A stretch of DNA of 64,000 nt from Bacillus sp. B-jedd (GCF_000821085.1 NZ_CCXR01000001.1:3369001-3433000); one strand, 5' to 3'. Shown: positions 17,154 to 27,183, numbered from the stretch's first letter. Notes: generated by a model not told the origin, from the sequence alone. Translations and numbers: made by a program.

Positions 17154-20100
17154 TTACACTCGTTGAATCTTAAATTCAAATTCCAGATTTTCATTGGCAT
17201 CTATTAGATGCTCATCGTGAACTGGCGCGCCCCAAGAATCGTCGCCGCCAACCCCCATTTGCTTGCCGGCCACGGTAATGACTGTATAGTGGACGTCCGG
17301 AAGCTCGTAATGATGCTGGGCATTTTCAAGTTCGAATGCAGTATAGGGTGAGAAGTTGCAATCAAGCGGTTCGGATACAGATGTAATCTTGATTCCTCGA
17401 CCAATCTTATTGGTGACCTCCACCCAGCGTACCCCAGTCCTATTACCGGATTCTTGGGGCTTTAGGTATGCAGATACATTTTCCTGAACTGTATTTTCAA
17501 AAATACAAAGGCGAGCGCCTTTTGCCCGATCAGAGTAATTCTCATCTGGACCCATTGCATACCATTTTAGCTGGTCGTAATCGGCTGGAACTTTGAAGGA
17601 TAGTCCGAATAAGGGCATTTGCGGCAAGCCGGCTGCTCCTTTGTAGGAATGCTTCACGCCTACACTGCCATCTGCATAGACGGTATAGACAGTCTGTACT
17701 TCAATTTCCTGGTTGATTGAGAATTTGTAAGAAAACGCAACTTTGACACGGTCTTTTTCTTCCACTAGGTCAACAACTGTATGTCTGCGGGCAAGGCTTG
17801 CTGCGAGCCAGGGGCCAGAATGGTAGCTTTGTCCAAAACCGCGGTCGTTGTCTGTTGTCGCGCGCCAGAACAATGGAAATGGCGGGAACGAAATCATTTC
17901 ACGGCCCGCATAGTTCAACGAGACAAGCGTCCCTGCTTGTTTCGAGAACAAAATAGAAAAGTCAGATCCATGGACACCAATATTTACGTCCCCTTTTACG
18001 ACTCGGAGCTCTCCTTGGACAGCAACAGGTTCTGCATTCGCAACCCGGAAAATATGCTGACCGAACGCAGTCTCGTGTCCGGCTTCTGCCCAGAGCGTGC
18101 GACCCTTCAGTTTTAGCGATGCCTGGATGACGTATTCACCAGCAGACACCTCTTCAGGAAGCTGATGCTCAATGAATGCTTCTCCTTGCGGGGCAATTGA
18201 GACATCAAATTGCTTCCTATTTAATTCAACCCCTTCACGGAACACGCAAACTTCAAGGAAATATTCCTTTCCATCCGAGAACAAGCTTTTATTCTTGATC
18301 CGGGTGCCCCTCTTTTCAGGGAAGAGCTTGAAGTCTTGGTAAAGAAATTTAACTTCTTGGATTTTTGGTGATTCCTCACGGGTTGCATAAACAATCCCGT
18401 TCGTACAGAAACCGTAGTCGGTCGGCCTGTCGTCAAAGTCGCCTCCATAGGCCAAAAACTCATTTCCGTAGCGATCTTTTTTGACGAGTGACTGGTCGAT
18501 AAAATCCCAAATGAAGCCCCCCTGGTACATAGGATACTTATTTTCCAACTCAGTATATTTGTACATGCCGCCGACAGAGTTGCCCATCGCGTGCATATAC
18601 TCACAGGAGATGTAAGGCTTCTGTGGATTATCATTCAAATATTCCTCTATATCGGCCGGCTTGGCGTACATCCGGCTTTCCATATCGCTTGTCTCGTCGT
18701 ATTCGCGAGCATGAAAGACGCCTTCATAATGGACGAGGCGGCTAGAATCCTTTGATTTAAAATACTGCGAAGCTTTTAGAATTACCTCACCTGCATACGA
18801 TTCATTGCCACAAGACCAGATCAGGATAGATGGATGGTTTTTATCGCGTTCATACATGGAGATTGCTCGGTCGAGAACAATATCTTGCCACTCCGCTTTG
18901 TTACCAGGGATGTTCCAGGACGGTTCAACGGCCCCCATCTTCTGCCATGACCCATGGGTTTCAAGATTCATTTCATCAATTACATAAATCCCATATTCAT
19001 CACAAAGCTCATACCAGTAGCTCTGATTCGGATAATGAGACGTCCTTACTGCATTGATGTTGTTACGCTTTAATGTCTTTATGTCCCAAAGCATATCGTC
19101 CTTTGTAACCGTGCGGCCCGTGCGGTAGTTCCACTCATGCCGGTTGACACCTTTGAAGACAATCCTTTCTCCATTAAGCTGCATGATTTTATTGGCAAGC
19201 TCGAAACGTCTGAAGCCCACTTTTTGAGGGACAACCTCAAAAAGCTTGCCCTCCCTGTTGTAAACCTTAAAAAACACCTGATAGAGATACGGCTTTTCGG
19301 CACTCCAAAGCGAAGGCTCTTCGACATCAATCGAAAGGACTGCCTTGTCACCATCAATCCGTGCATCTGCCGAACCAATGAGAGTGCCAGCAGCGTCAAC
19401 CAACTCCGCATGAACTCTGCCTTCAGTTGGACACAGCAGCGTTAAAGCGGCTGACAATGTGCCTTTTTTGAAAGAAGCATCCAGCTCTGCCCGGAGGTCA
19501 GCATCAAAGATGTGTAGCTCAGGGACTGTGTAAAGGTAGACATCCCTGAATATTCCTGAGAAGCGCCAGAAGTCCTGGTCTTCGAGCCAGCTGCCTGTAG
19601 AGCGCTGGTATACTTCGACGGCGAGTTTGTTTTCACCTTCCTTCAAATAAGGAGTGAGTTCAAAGTCGGCAGGTGTGAATGAATCCTCGCTATAACCAAC
19701 GAATTGGCCATTTAGCCAGACATAAAATGCTGATTCAACTCCCTGGAAGGAAATGAACAGCGGCCCTTCCTCAAATCCTGCCGGGATATTGAAATATTTC
19801 ACATAGCAGCCTACAGGGTTTTTGTCCTGTGGGAGTTCGGGCGGACGGATGCTTGCCTCGCCGTCCCAGGGGTACATTGTGTTGACATATTGTGGCTGTC
19901 CATAGCCCTGGAGCTGGATATGGCCAGGGACGGTGATACTGCCCCAGCCGCCGCAGTTGAATTCAGGCTTATAGAAATCTGCCGGGCGGTTATCAGTATT
20001 TACAGAGTAAGAAAACTTCCAGGTGCCGTTTAGGCTGTGTCTCATCGACATAGGCGCTCCGCTCCGCGCTTCTTCCATTGTTGTGTAATAGAAATGGTCG

Positions 20101-20174
20101 GAATGGGCCGGCAAACGGTTGACCTTAAATGTATTCAAGTCTGTAAGCCAGCTTGTGCTCGGATTTTCTCGCAT
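17154..20174 (-). CDS. lacZ: Beta-galactosidase, glycoside hydrolase family 2
   Basis: A 1006-residue cytoplasmic beta-galactosidase with the full LacZ domain order: sugar-binding jelly roll (about 30-220), immunoglobulin-like domain (220-325), TIM barrel (325-620), second Ig-like domain and the C-terminal beta-sandwich (about 735-1005). The acid/base is Glu458 in WSCGNES and the nucleophile is Glu525 in ISCEYMHAMGNS. AAAAGGAGAT lies seven bases before the ATG. It follows the two permease genes closely and probably cleaves the sugar they import. It is a distinct paralogue of the GH2 enzyme at 47.0-50.1 kb; the two differ clearly in sequence. Confidence 0.95.
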   Translation of the reverse strand: MRENPSTSWLTDLNTFKVNRLPAHSDHFYYTTMEEARSGAPMSMRHSLNGTWKFSYSVNTDNRPADFYKPEFNCGGWGSITVPGHIQLQGYGQPQYVNTMYPWDGEASIRPPELPQDKNPVGCYVKYFNIPAGFEEGPLFISFQGVESAFYVWLNGQFVGYSEDSFTPADFELTPYLKEGENKLAVEVYQRSTGSWLEDQDFWRFSGIFRDVYLYTVPELHIFDADLRAELDASFKKGTLSAALTLLCPTEGRVHAELVDAAGTLIGSADARIDGDKAVLSIDVEEPSLWSAEKPYLYQVFFKVYNREGKLFEVVPQKVGFRRFELANKIMQLNGERIVFKGVNRHEWNYRTGRTVTKDDMLWDIKTLKRNNINAVRTSHYPNQSYWYELCDEYGIYVIDEMNLETHGSWQKMGAVEPSWNIPGNKAEWQDIVLDRAISMYERDKNHPSILIWSCGNESYAGEVILKASQYFKSKDSSRLVHYEGVFHAREYDETSDMESRMYAKPADIEEYLNDNPQKPYISCEYMHAMGNSVGGMYKYTELENKYPMYQGGFIWDFIDQSLVKKDRYGNEFLAYGGDFDDRPTDYGFCTNGIVYATREESPKIQEVKFLYQDFKLFPEKRGTRIKNKSLFSDGKEYFLEVCVFREGVELNRKQFDVSIAPQGEAFIEHQLPEEVSAGEYVIQASLKLKGRTLWAEAGHETAFGQHIFRVANAEPVAVQGELRVVKGDVNIGVHGSDFSILFSKQAGTLVSLNYAGREMISFPPFPLFWRATTDNDRGFGQSYHSGPWLAASLARRHTVVDLVEEKDRVKVAFSYKFSINQEIEVQTVYTVYADGSVGVKHSYKGAAGLPQMPLFGLSFKVPADYDQLKWYAMGPDENYSDRAKGARLCIFENTVQENVSAYLKPQESGNRTGVRWVEVTNKIGRGIKITSVSEPLDCNFSPYTAFELENAQHHYELPDVHYTVITVAGKQMGVGGDDSWGAPVHDEHLIDANENLEFEFKIQRV

Positions 20175-20203
20175 GATTGTATCTCCTTTTCAAGTATCGT
20201 TGA

Positions 20204-21028
20204 TTATTTGACAGACCCCATCATACCTGCGACAAAATGCTTCTGCATAACGAAGAAGATAAGTGCAGTTGGGAGTGTTGCGATGACAATAGCCGTAAAA
20301 ATAACGCCATAGTCAGGTGCATAGCTTGAACCAAGGTTTGATATCAATAGCGGAATCGTCATGTTTTCAGGCGACTGCAGGACAACGAGCGGCCATAGAT
20401 AGCTGTTCCAGCTCGCCATGAACGTGATAATTGCCGCAGCTGCATACGTTGTTTTCATCGTCGGGATATAAATCCGGAAGAAAATGCCCAACTCGCTCAG
20501 GCCGTCGATTCGGCCAGCTTCGAGGATTTCCTTTGGAAACATTTTTGTGTTTTGCCTGAAAAAGAAAATCAGGAACGCAGTCGTCATCGTTGGTAAAATG
20601 ACCGCTGCAGTCGTATCAATCCCAATTGCCGGGAGGGTCTGCGAAAGATCGGCAAACATCCTGAATAAAGGTACCATCAAGGCCGCAAATGGAATCATCA
20701 TCGACAAAAGCAGGACGGTGAACAGCATATCCTTTGATTTGCTTCTGAATATTTCAAAGCCATAGCCTGCAAGCGAAGCAATCAGCATCGCCAAAATGGT
20801 AGTCAGAATTGATATTTTCGCTGAATTCATCAATGCCGGTACTAGATCGATCGTCTCAAGGAGCTTTCTGAAGTTGTCCACCAAATGGCTTCCAGGCAGC
20901 AATTTCCCCTGCGTAACATCTGATGATTTATTCGTAGAGCTCACAACCATCCATAAAAACGGGAAAATGGACACAAGGGACGCGATAATCAGGACGGTAT
21001 ACGCTGATACTTTTTTTAGACTAGTCAT
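20204..21028 (-). CDS. Carbohydrate ABC transporter permease (MalG/LacG type)
   Basis: A 274-residue six-helix permease with the EAA loop EAGRIDGLSELGIFFRIYIP. The ATG at 21028, preceded by AGGTGAT, overlaps the end of the upstream permease gene by eight bases (ATGACTAG), indicating coupling. The frame is open further upstream, but that would overlap the neighbour more and lacks a ribosome site. It belongs to the galactoside importer of locus 1, which has no ATPase gene of its own. Confidence 0.9.
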   Translation of the reverse strand: MTSLKKVSAYTVLIIASLVSIFPFLWMVVSSTNKSSDVTQGKLLPGSHLVDNFRKLLETIDLVPALMNSAKISILTTILAMLIASLAGYGFEIFRSKSKDMLFTVLLLSMMIPFAALMVPLFRMFADLSQTLPAIGIDTTAAVILPTMTTAFLIFFFRQNTKMFPKEILEAGRIDGLSELGIFFRIYIPTMKTTYAAAAIITFMASWNSYLWPLVVLQSPENMTIPLLISNLGSSYAPDYGVIFTAIVIATLPTALIFFVMQKHFVAGMMGSVK

Positions 21029-21965
21029 TTTTATCACCTGCCACTTTAAACTGGATGATTGAGAAGATGACAATCATGATGACGATTGCATAGGAAACAG
21101 TCGCGGCATACCCGAAGTCAGGTGTGTATTTGAACGATAAATTGTAAATATACTGCGAAATGGTCATCGTTGCATTCCCAGGTCCGCCGGCTGTAATATT
21201 CATAACTTCGTCAAATAGCTGCAGCGTACCGATTGTTGATGTGATAGATGTAAATAGAATGATTGGCTTCAGAAGCGGCACAGTAATTTTTGTAAATTGC
21301 TGGAATGCTGAAGCCCCATCAATTTTTGCTGCTTCGTAAATGGATTGGTCGATATTTTGCAGGGAGGACAAGTAGAATATCAAGTTATAGCCTGTCCAGC
21401 GCCATGTTATCGCAAGAATAATGGTGACCTTTGCCCAGAAAGGATCGGTCAGCCACTCGATTGGCGCGGTAATTAGAGATAGTTTCATTAGCATGATGTT
21501 AATCAGGCCATCCTGGCCGAACATGTATTTAAAAATAACCGAGTAAGCAACTAGCGATGTCACAGCAGGCAGAAAGATTGCCGTCCTGAACAAGCCTTTG
21601 AATTTGATAGACTTGCTGTTTAGCAGGACCGACAGAATAAGTGCAAGGATAATCATCAAAGGAACCTGGATAATCAAGTAAATGACCGTGTTCTTCACGG
21701 TGGTAAGGAACACAGGGTCCTTAAATAACCTTGCATAATTTTCCAGGCCAACCCAGCTTAGGTTTCTCCCAGTGCCGGATTGGAAGGACAATAGCAGTGC
21801 ATGAAGCATCGGATAAAAATAAAATACAATGATCATGACAGCGGCCAGAATGACAAAGGACCAACCGATCATTTTATTCTTAAAACGAAGATTCAGGCCG
21901 TGCTTTTGTTCAGGTGCCTTATGGGGCTTTGCGGTGCTAAGCTGATGGCCAGGATTTTCAAGCAT
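21021..21965 (-). CDS. Carbohydrate ABC transporter permease (MalF/LacF type)
   Basis: A 314-residue permease with an N-terminal cytoplasmic tail, six helices and the EAA loop EAAKIDGASAFQQFTKITVP. The ATG at 21965 has GAAGGGGAT upstream; an in-frame TTG at 22010 does not. It partners with the next gene in the locus-1 importer. About 200 bases separate it from the lipoprotein gene, and that gap holds a large stem-loop. Confidence 0.88.
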   Translation of the reverse strand: MLENPGHQLSTAKPHKAPEQKHGLNLRFKNKMIGWSFVILAAVMIIVFYFYPMLHALLLSFQSGTGRNLSWVGLENYARLFKDPVFLTTVKNTVIYLIIQVPLMIILALILSVLLNSKSIKFKGLFRTAIFLPAVTSLVAYSVIFKYMFGQDGLINIMLMKLSLITAPIEWLTDPFWAKVTIILAITWRWTGYNLIFYLSSLQNIDQSIYEAAKIDGASAFQQFTKITVPLLKPIILFTSITSTIGTLQLFDEVMNITAGGPGNATMTISQYIYNLSFKYTPDFGYAATVSYAIVIMIVIFSIIQFKVAGDKND

Positions 21966-22083
21966 TACGTTCCCATCCCCTTCGTGGTAGCTTTCGTATG
22001 TGAATAGCAAACGGCTACATTATTTTCGAGTTTAGTCGTTTCATCCTGCTAATGTGCTGGCCAGGATTTTTGGATTGAAAGAA

Positions 22084-22156
22084 AAGCCTTGGGTCAGCCT
22101 ATCAACCAATCAGGTTAGTGTACCCAACAGGATCAGCCGGCGTTTTCCCAAGGCTT
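22084..22156 (-). terminator. Long stem-loop after the locus-1 lipoprotein gene
   Basis: AAGCCTTGGG (22084-22093) and CCCAAGGCTT (22147-22156) form a perfect 10-bp stem closing a 53-nt loop that can itself fold. On the minus strand it is followed by TTCTTTC. Its position after the lipoprotein stop suggests partial termination or mRNA stabilisation, giving more binding protein than permease. Confidence 0.6.
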
Positions 22157-22171
22157 GCTTGTTTTTCAAAA

Positions 22172-23455
22172 TTACTTAATTTGTGCTTCAGCTTGCGCCT
22201 GGGCATCTGCCAGAGCTTTATCGATGTCCTTGCCCTTCACATAGTTCTGCAATTCAACCGCCAGAATATCTTCAATCGCATATGTGTGTAGGCCATAGTT
22301 TACTTGCGGGATTTGCTCCGTCCAGGCAGCAAAGTCGGAAACGAGTGTTTGTCCGCTAAAGAACTCATCAGCTGCTTTGTATTGTTCACCTTCTGCAGCC
22401 GGCTTGTATGTGCCGATCGCGCCGATTTCTTTGTTCAAGGTCTGGTAGAAGTCAGAATTCGAGCCGAATGTCTTTTTCAGGAATTCCGCAGCTTTTTCTT
22501 TTCCATCAATATTGAGGACATACCAGGAACTGCCGCCAAGATTGGATGCATTGACCGACTTAGGCTGGTTTTGGCGCGGCATGGACACGACAGTCCATTT
22601 GCCTGCCTGGGATGCTTCCGCTTTAACGGATGGAGTAATCCAGTTTCCAGTTGGAACAGTTGCAACATCGCCGCTGTTAAAGCCGCCTACAAATTGGCTC
22701 CAGTCAGATACCGGCTTGATGAGGTCTGCATCGAGCATCGCTTTATACGTTTCGAATGCTTCTTTCAATGCTGCATTGCCTTTGAGGTCAGGAGTCTTGC
22801 CATCTTCTTTCAGGTACCAGGAACCGCTTGTCTGGATCATCATGCGGATCAGGCCAAGATCTTTCGGATCCTGGGTCAACATAGGCTTTCCAGTTGCTTC
22901 TTTTACTTTTTTGCCAACTTCGATGTATTTGTTCCAATCGATATCTTTTATGTCGTCGACTTTGTAGCCTGCTTTTTCAAGATAGTCGGTCCGGAAGTAA
23001 AGGCCGGCTACCCCTGTGTCGAAAGGTACGCCATAGTTTTTGCCGTCAAGGCTGGTTGGCGGAATTTTATAATCTGCAAAATCATCTGCGTTAATCACAT
23101 CTGTTAGTTCATAGAACATATCGGGATATGCCTGCAAGAAACTTTGTGCACGGTAGTCTTCAATCAGAACGATGTTAGGCAGACCTTTTGTCGTTCCGGA
23201 GCTGAGGCTGGTATTCAATTTTTGGATGATGTCGGCTTGAGCATTTTCAACTATTTTCACATTAAGCTTAGAATCTGCCTTCTTGTATTCTTCTTTTGCA
23301 AGTTCTAGGGCTTTAATATTAAAGTTTGGATCCCAGGCCCAAATTGTGATATCTTTCGTATCCTTGCTGCCTGATGACCCATTTGTCTTTGAGCCGGATG
23401 AGCATGCTGAAAGGATCAGAATACTCACCAGGAACAGCGCAAGCATCTTTTTCAT
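22172..23455 (-). CDS. Galactoside ABC transporter substrate-binding lipoprotein
   Basis: A 427-residue family-1 solute-binding protein with a lipoprotein signal (lipobox LSAC, Cys18). It is membrane-anchored outside the cell and delivers substrate to the locus-1 permeases. A conserved GGSSWYVLNIDGKEKAAEFL segment lies near residue 305. It is the first gene of lipoprotein-permease-permease-lacZ-galA. A 20-bp palindrome (23483-23502) lies 28 bases upstream of its start, and the two-component genes precede it. The ligand is inferred to be an oligosaccharide with galactose ends. Confidence 0.9.
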   Translation of the reverse strand: MKKMLALFLVSILILSACSSGSKTNGSSGSKDTKDITIWAWDPNFNIKALELAKEEYKKADSKLNVKIVENAQADIIQKLNTSLSSGTTKGLPNIVLIEDYRAQSFLQAYPDMFYELTDVINADDFADYKIPPTSLDGKNYGVPFDTGVAGLYFRTDYLEKAGYKVDDIKDIDWNKYIEVGKKVKEATGKPMLTQDPKDLGLIRMMIQTSGSWYLKEDGKTPDLKGNAALKEAFETYKAMLDADLIKPVSDWSQFVGGFNSGDVATVPTGNWITPSVKAEASQAGKWTVVSMPRQNQPKSVNASNLGGSSWYVLNIDGKEKAAEFLKKTFGSNSDFYQTLNKEIGAIGTYKPAAEGEQYKAADEFFSGQTLVSDFAAWTEQIPQVNYGLHTYAIEDILAVELQNYVKGKDIDKALADAQAQAEAQIK

Positions 23456-23482
23456 GAATTTACCCCCAGTAAATTGATTTTT

Positions 23483-23502
23483 TGTAAGCGTTATCGCTTA
23501 CA
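23483..23502. promoter_or_regulatory. 20-bp palindrome upstream of locus-1 operon (cre/LacI-type operator)
   Basis: TGTAAGCGTTATCGCTTACA has 8-bp perfect arms. It resembles a CcpA cre site with one mismatch and also a LacI-family operator. The position near the likely transcription start suits repression. A related half-site, CGCTTACA, is at 23581-23588. Confidence 0.65.
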
Positions 23503-23732
23503 TATAAATGTTAGCATTTGAATTAGCCAGGCTGTTAGAACGATATTTTTATGTATTTGTATTATTTTTTGAAGATTGTATCCGCTTACAAGTCAGACTT
23601 GTGATTATTTTTGGAATTTGGATTATCTTTAGGTTGAAAGGGAAATTTTTGTTTCCAAAAAACAATACCGTTGTATACTGCTCCCGTGATTTCGTTTTCT
23701 TCTAGGATGAAGTTCAACTTGAATAGTATTTA

Positions 23733-23782
23733 AAAAAGCCGGCCGGCTGGTTTAGCATTTGGCTCGTTTCAGCGGGCTGGCT
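23733..23782 (-). terminator. Terminator of the two-component operon
   Basis: On the minus strand, AGCCAGCCCGCTG pairs with CAGCCGGCCGGCT (two mismatches) and is followed by TTTTTTA. It begins shortly after the histidine kinase stop codon and separates that operon from the transporter genes. Confidence 0.75.
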
Positions 23783-23789
23783 TCTTCTA

Positions 23790-25583
23790 TTATTTGCTTG
23801 TGGCTGTCGTGTTGTCATGTCCATTTTCGGCAGGCATTGTGATTCGGACTTTTGTTCCTTCCCCGGGAGTGCTTGAGATGGACACGCCGTAGTCTTCCCC
23901 GTAAATCAACTGGATGCGCTCATGGACGTTTTTTACGCCAATACCTGAAAAAAGCTGTTGTTTTCTTTTTGTAGCGGGCAGTTTACCATCCCGGACATCT
24001 TCAATCCCATCCCCGTTATCAACAATCTCACAAATCAATATGCCCGTGTCCTTCCAAATCATCACATGAATATTTCCTTCCGCTTTATGAGTGAATGCAT
24101 GAAAAAAGGAGTTCTCGATGAACGGCTGCAGGACAAGCTTTGGAATTTTGCAAAGCGCGCAATCCTGGCTGATAAAATAGTTCACCCTTATCCGGTCGCC
24201 GTACCGTTTCTGATTGATAAGGACGTAATGCTTAAGGTTTTCGATTTCCTCGGAGACCGTGATTGTCTCGCTGACATTGCCGAGTGTATTTTGCAGGAGG
24301 GAAATAAACGCATTCATCGTCTTTTCAGTTTCCTCGATGTCGCCCTGCCTGACCATGAATTTGATTGAAGTCAATGTGTTGTAGAGGAAGTGTGGATTAA
24401 TCTGCTGCTGCAACGCGGCCAGTTCCGCGGTGCGTTGCTGCCTCTGTGCCTCGATAAGTTGGTCGACATATTCATGTAATTCCTCGAACATGGCGTTGAA
24501 TGCTTTTGCCACTTCCCTCGTCTCCAGTGTGCCGGTGACTTCAATTGGCTTATCGAAATCATGCTTTGGCGCATTGGCGATCTGGTCGACGAGCTTCGTC
24601 AGGGAATTGGTCATTTCTTTCGTCCCCAAAATGACGACAATAAGGGCAATGAGAAAGATCGCACCGCTAATCAGCACAATCGCCTTTTTGTCAATGACGT
24701 TATCGACTGCTGTTTTTTTATCAAGGACATTGAACAGATACATGTCGAAAGACGAAAGATATTCCATAAGAATAATCTGTTCTTTGCCAAGAAAATCCTC
24801 GACAAGATATCCATCCTTGGAAACACTTAACTTTTCCGCAAAAGAACGGAAATTCGACTCTGTTTTGCCAATCATACCTGATTGGTTGCTTGATAGAATA
24901 GTCCCTCCGCTGTCCACGATGAAAATATTGCTGCCTGCGGTCGTGTAGGGTGCATACATTTCACGGAATTCCAGTTCATTCAAGCCGAAATACATGGCGC
25001 CGTATACTTCACCGTTGATTCGGTCCATCAGAGCAAGCGACGCGACAACATAATGCTGCCTCGCCCCCTTCTCATCAGTCCTAACATCAGCATGGTAGAG
25101 GAGGCGTCTTGGATGCTTGAAGCTTTTGTCTGTTATAGGGCTTTCAAATAGCTCCTCATCCGTAATCGGCCAGTATGTCCGGTCCGTCGTATGGCCAATA
25201 CCATTCCGCCCCATGACGAAAATGCTGACATCATAGTTATCAAGATTGTTCCTGACCTGCTTGAGTTGCTGGGACATATTGAAATACGTGTTCATTTTTT
25301 CATAATTGCTTAGTTCACCTGTCAGACCTTCCTTGATGGTTCGGCTGAGCAGCAAATTTTGCGAGGCATTGACAATATCACTATTGAACCCTTCAAAGCT
25401 TTCCCTCATCTGGGCAATCACTTTGGAATTCGTGATGCTGAATTTCTTTATAAAAAAGTCTTCAGACATTTTGATAGTAGTAAGCGTAATCGAACTTGAA
25501 ACCGTGACAATCATGACAAAAGTAAATAGGAACAGCTTCGTAAACATTCCCTGTTTCTCGAACCGCTCCCGAATGAATTTCAT
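23790..25583 (-). CDS. YesM-family sensor histidine kinase
   Basis: A 597-residue membrane sensor. Transmembrane helices at about 14-37 and 301-320 flank a large extracellular sensor (about 40-300). A HAMP region (321-375) follows, then the LytS/YesM-type His kinase motif QINPHFLYNT with His398, and a GHKL ATPase domain (about 470-590, GIGVKNVHERIQLIYG near 550). Members of this family sense extracellular carbohydrates or the loaded binding protein. It lies 13 bases after the response-regulator gene and just upstream of the locus-1 importer, which it probably controls. Confidence 0.9.
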   Translation of the reverse strand: MKFIRERFEKQGMFTKLFLFTFVMIVTVSSSITLTTIKMSEDFFIKKFSITNSKVIAQMRESFEGFNSDIVNASQNLLLSRTIKEGLTGELSNYEKMNTYFNMSQQLKQVRNNLDNYDVSIFVMGRNGIGHTTDRTYWPITDEELFESPITDKSFKHPRRLLYHADVRTDEKGARQHYVVASLALMDRINGEVYGAMYFGLNELEFREMYAPYTTAGSNIFIVDSGGTILSSNQSGMIGKTESNFRSFAEKLSVSKDGYLVEDFLGKEQIILMEYLSSFDMYLFNVLDKKTAVDNVIDKKAIVLISGAIFLIALIVVILGTKEMTNSLTKLVDQIANAPKHDFDKPIEVTGTLETREVAKAFNAMFEELHEYVDQLIEAQRQQRTAELAALQQQINPHFLYNTLTSIKFMVRQGDIEETEKTMNAFISLLQNTLGNVSETITVSEEIENLKHYVLINQKRYGDRIRVNYFISQDCALCKIPKLVLQPFIENSFFHAFTHKAEGNIHVMIWKDTGILICEIVDNGDGIEDVRDGKLPATKRKQQLFSGIGVKNVHERIQLIYGEDYGVSISSTPGEGTKVRITMPAENGHDNTTATSK

Positions 25584-25596
25584 GTTGGATCATCCC

Positions 25597-27183
25597 TCAC
25601 CTGGCAAGGTATTTCCGCTTATATTGGCTCGGTGAAACACCCTTTATTTTTTTGAATACCTTGCAAAAATAGCTATGATCGGAATAACCAACCTTTTCAC
25701 TGATTTCCGAAATCTGCTCATTGCCGACGGCCAATAACTTGACCGCTTCCTCAATCCGGACTTTATTCAAGTATTCAGTGAAGCTTTCATTGTTGTGCGC
25801 GGAGAAAAGGCTCGATAAATAAGATGGATTAAAATGGAAGTGAGCAGCAACATTTGTAAGTGTTAATGGCTCCTGATAATGCCCTATAATATACTGGCGG
25901 ATGCTCTTTATGTTATTCGATGAAGCAGCCTGCGGAGCGGTTCCGAGGCTTTTGCTCACCACTTCAAGGAAACGGTCGAGCAGCCCCAGCACATGATCAG
26001 CTGTAGGGGCCTGGTCAATCAGCTTCAAATACTGATATTTTGCCTGGTCGAGGCCCTTTACTTCGCAACCCATATTGCTTAGGATAATCGCGGTATTAAA
26101 GATCGTGTTGCTGAAAAAAGCCTTGAATTCAAAGATATCAGTTGCAAAACATTCGCGTAAAACAGCGGCGTGCTGGTTTAAAAACATAAATGCAGGCGCG
26201 AACTCCCGCTTCCTCAATTCTGCAGTGAAAACATCCATGTTGAACTCCGGCGGTTCAGGGACTGTTCTTTCCAGAATCTCCGGAGTCAACACGACCAACT
26301 CTGGAAAATAAAAATGCAGGCTGAGCAGTCTGTCCAATTCTTCACGATGCGCCCCGCCTTGCGTAACAAGATCAATAAAATAATTGCCAACTGCCGCATA
26401 AACAGGCGCTGAATTTGTACTCTGCGGAGCAGCAACCTGGTTATTATTTGTTGCCGTGCTATTTTTGGTAGCGGAATTGACAGAGTCTACGATGGCCTTC
26501 CAGTCATGATTCGTGTTGATGAAAAAGTTAACGGCCCCGTGGCTGCCTGGAATCCGGCTGATGATGCTGCTGCCAAGAGCGCTTTTCAGGGATTCCTCAA
26601 GTTTCTGAACAGTCTCTGAAGAGAACTCGCCGCCATCACCCTTTTTGAATGCGGCCAGGCAATAGCCATTAAACGGCAGCAAAAACGAAAGCGCCGGATC
26701 ATCCTGGTCCACTTTGTAACCGGAAAATACTTTGCTGATGACATCCCCAATCGATAGCTTTCCATCAGGCTGTTTCTTCATTTTGCCCGAAGATTCAATC
26801 CGGCCAGCCGCCTTCCGCAATACTTCAATCAGCACGGGGCCATCTAGCTCCGGCTTTAAAATATAATCAACTACCCCGTGCTGGAAAGTGGAGCGGACGT
26901 AATCGAAATCGCCAAAACTGCTGAGGATTATCACCTCAATATCCGGATTCCGCTTCTTGGCGAATTTCGTCAGCTCTTCCCCGTCCATAATAGGCATGAC
27001 AATGTCTGTCAAAATAATATGCGGCTTAGCTCCCTCCATTAAATCAAGCGCTTCACGACCATTCCCCGCCTCAGCAACAATCTCAAACCCTTCTTTTTCC
27101 CAATCTATATAATGCTTAATTCCCTGGCGGATGAGCATCTCATCATCAACAATCATCACCCGGTAACGTCCATCATTCCCCAT
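25597..27183 (-). CDS. YesN-type response regulator with AraC DNA-binding domain
   Basis: A 528-residue regulator. The receiver domain (1-120) has phospho-acceptor Asp60 in LTDIVMPIMDGEEL. A long central region (125-410) contains an Asn/Thr/Ser-rich linker near 238-262. The C-terminal AraC helix-turn-helix pair (about 420-525) ends in the SYFCKVFKKIKGVSPSQYKR pattern. The ATG at 27183 is chosen because the purine run AAGGGG touches the earlier ATG at 27189. It pairs with the kinase gene and is the probable activator of locus 1. The low-complexity linker is unlike the rest of the protein. Confidence 0.9.
   Translation of the reverse strand: MGNDGRYRVMIVDDEMLIRQGIKHYIDWEKEGFEIVAEAGNGREALDLMEGAKPHIILTDIVMPIMDGEELTKFAKKRNPDIEVIILSSFGDFDYVRSTFQHGVVDYILKPELDGPVLIEVLRKAAGRIESSGKMKKQPDGKLSIGDVISKVFSGYKVDQDDPALSFLLPFNGYCLAAFKKGDGGEFSSETVQKLEESLKSALGSSIISRIPGSHGAVNFFINTNHDWKAIVDSVNSATKNSTATNNNQVAAPQSTNSAPVYAAVGNYFIDLVTQGGAHREELDRLLSLHFYFPELVVLTPEILERTVPEPPEFNMDVFTAELRKREFAPAFMFLNQHAAVLRECFATDIFEFKAFFSNTIFNTAIILSNMGCEVKGLDQAKYQYLKLIDQAPTADHVLGLLDRFLEVVSKSLGTAPQAASSNNIKSIRQYIIGHYQEPLTLTNVAAHFHFNPSYLSSLFSAHNNESFTEYLNKVRIEEAVKLLAVGNEQISEISEKVGYSDHSYFCKVFKKIKGVSPSQYKRKYLAR

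Noticed and set aside
22084..22156. Riboswitch at the long stem-loop
   Set aside because: It lies between genes of a transporter operon and shows no recognisable conserved riboswitch core; a processing or termination role is simpler.
22304..23107. 267-residue plus-strand frame opposite the locus-1 lipoprotein gene
   Set aside because: It is antisense to a clear lipoprotein gene; its cysteine- and phenylalanine-rich composition is typical of a shadow frame.
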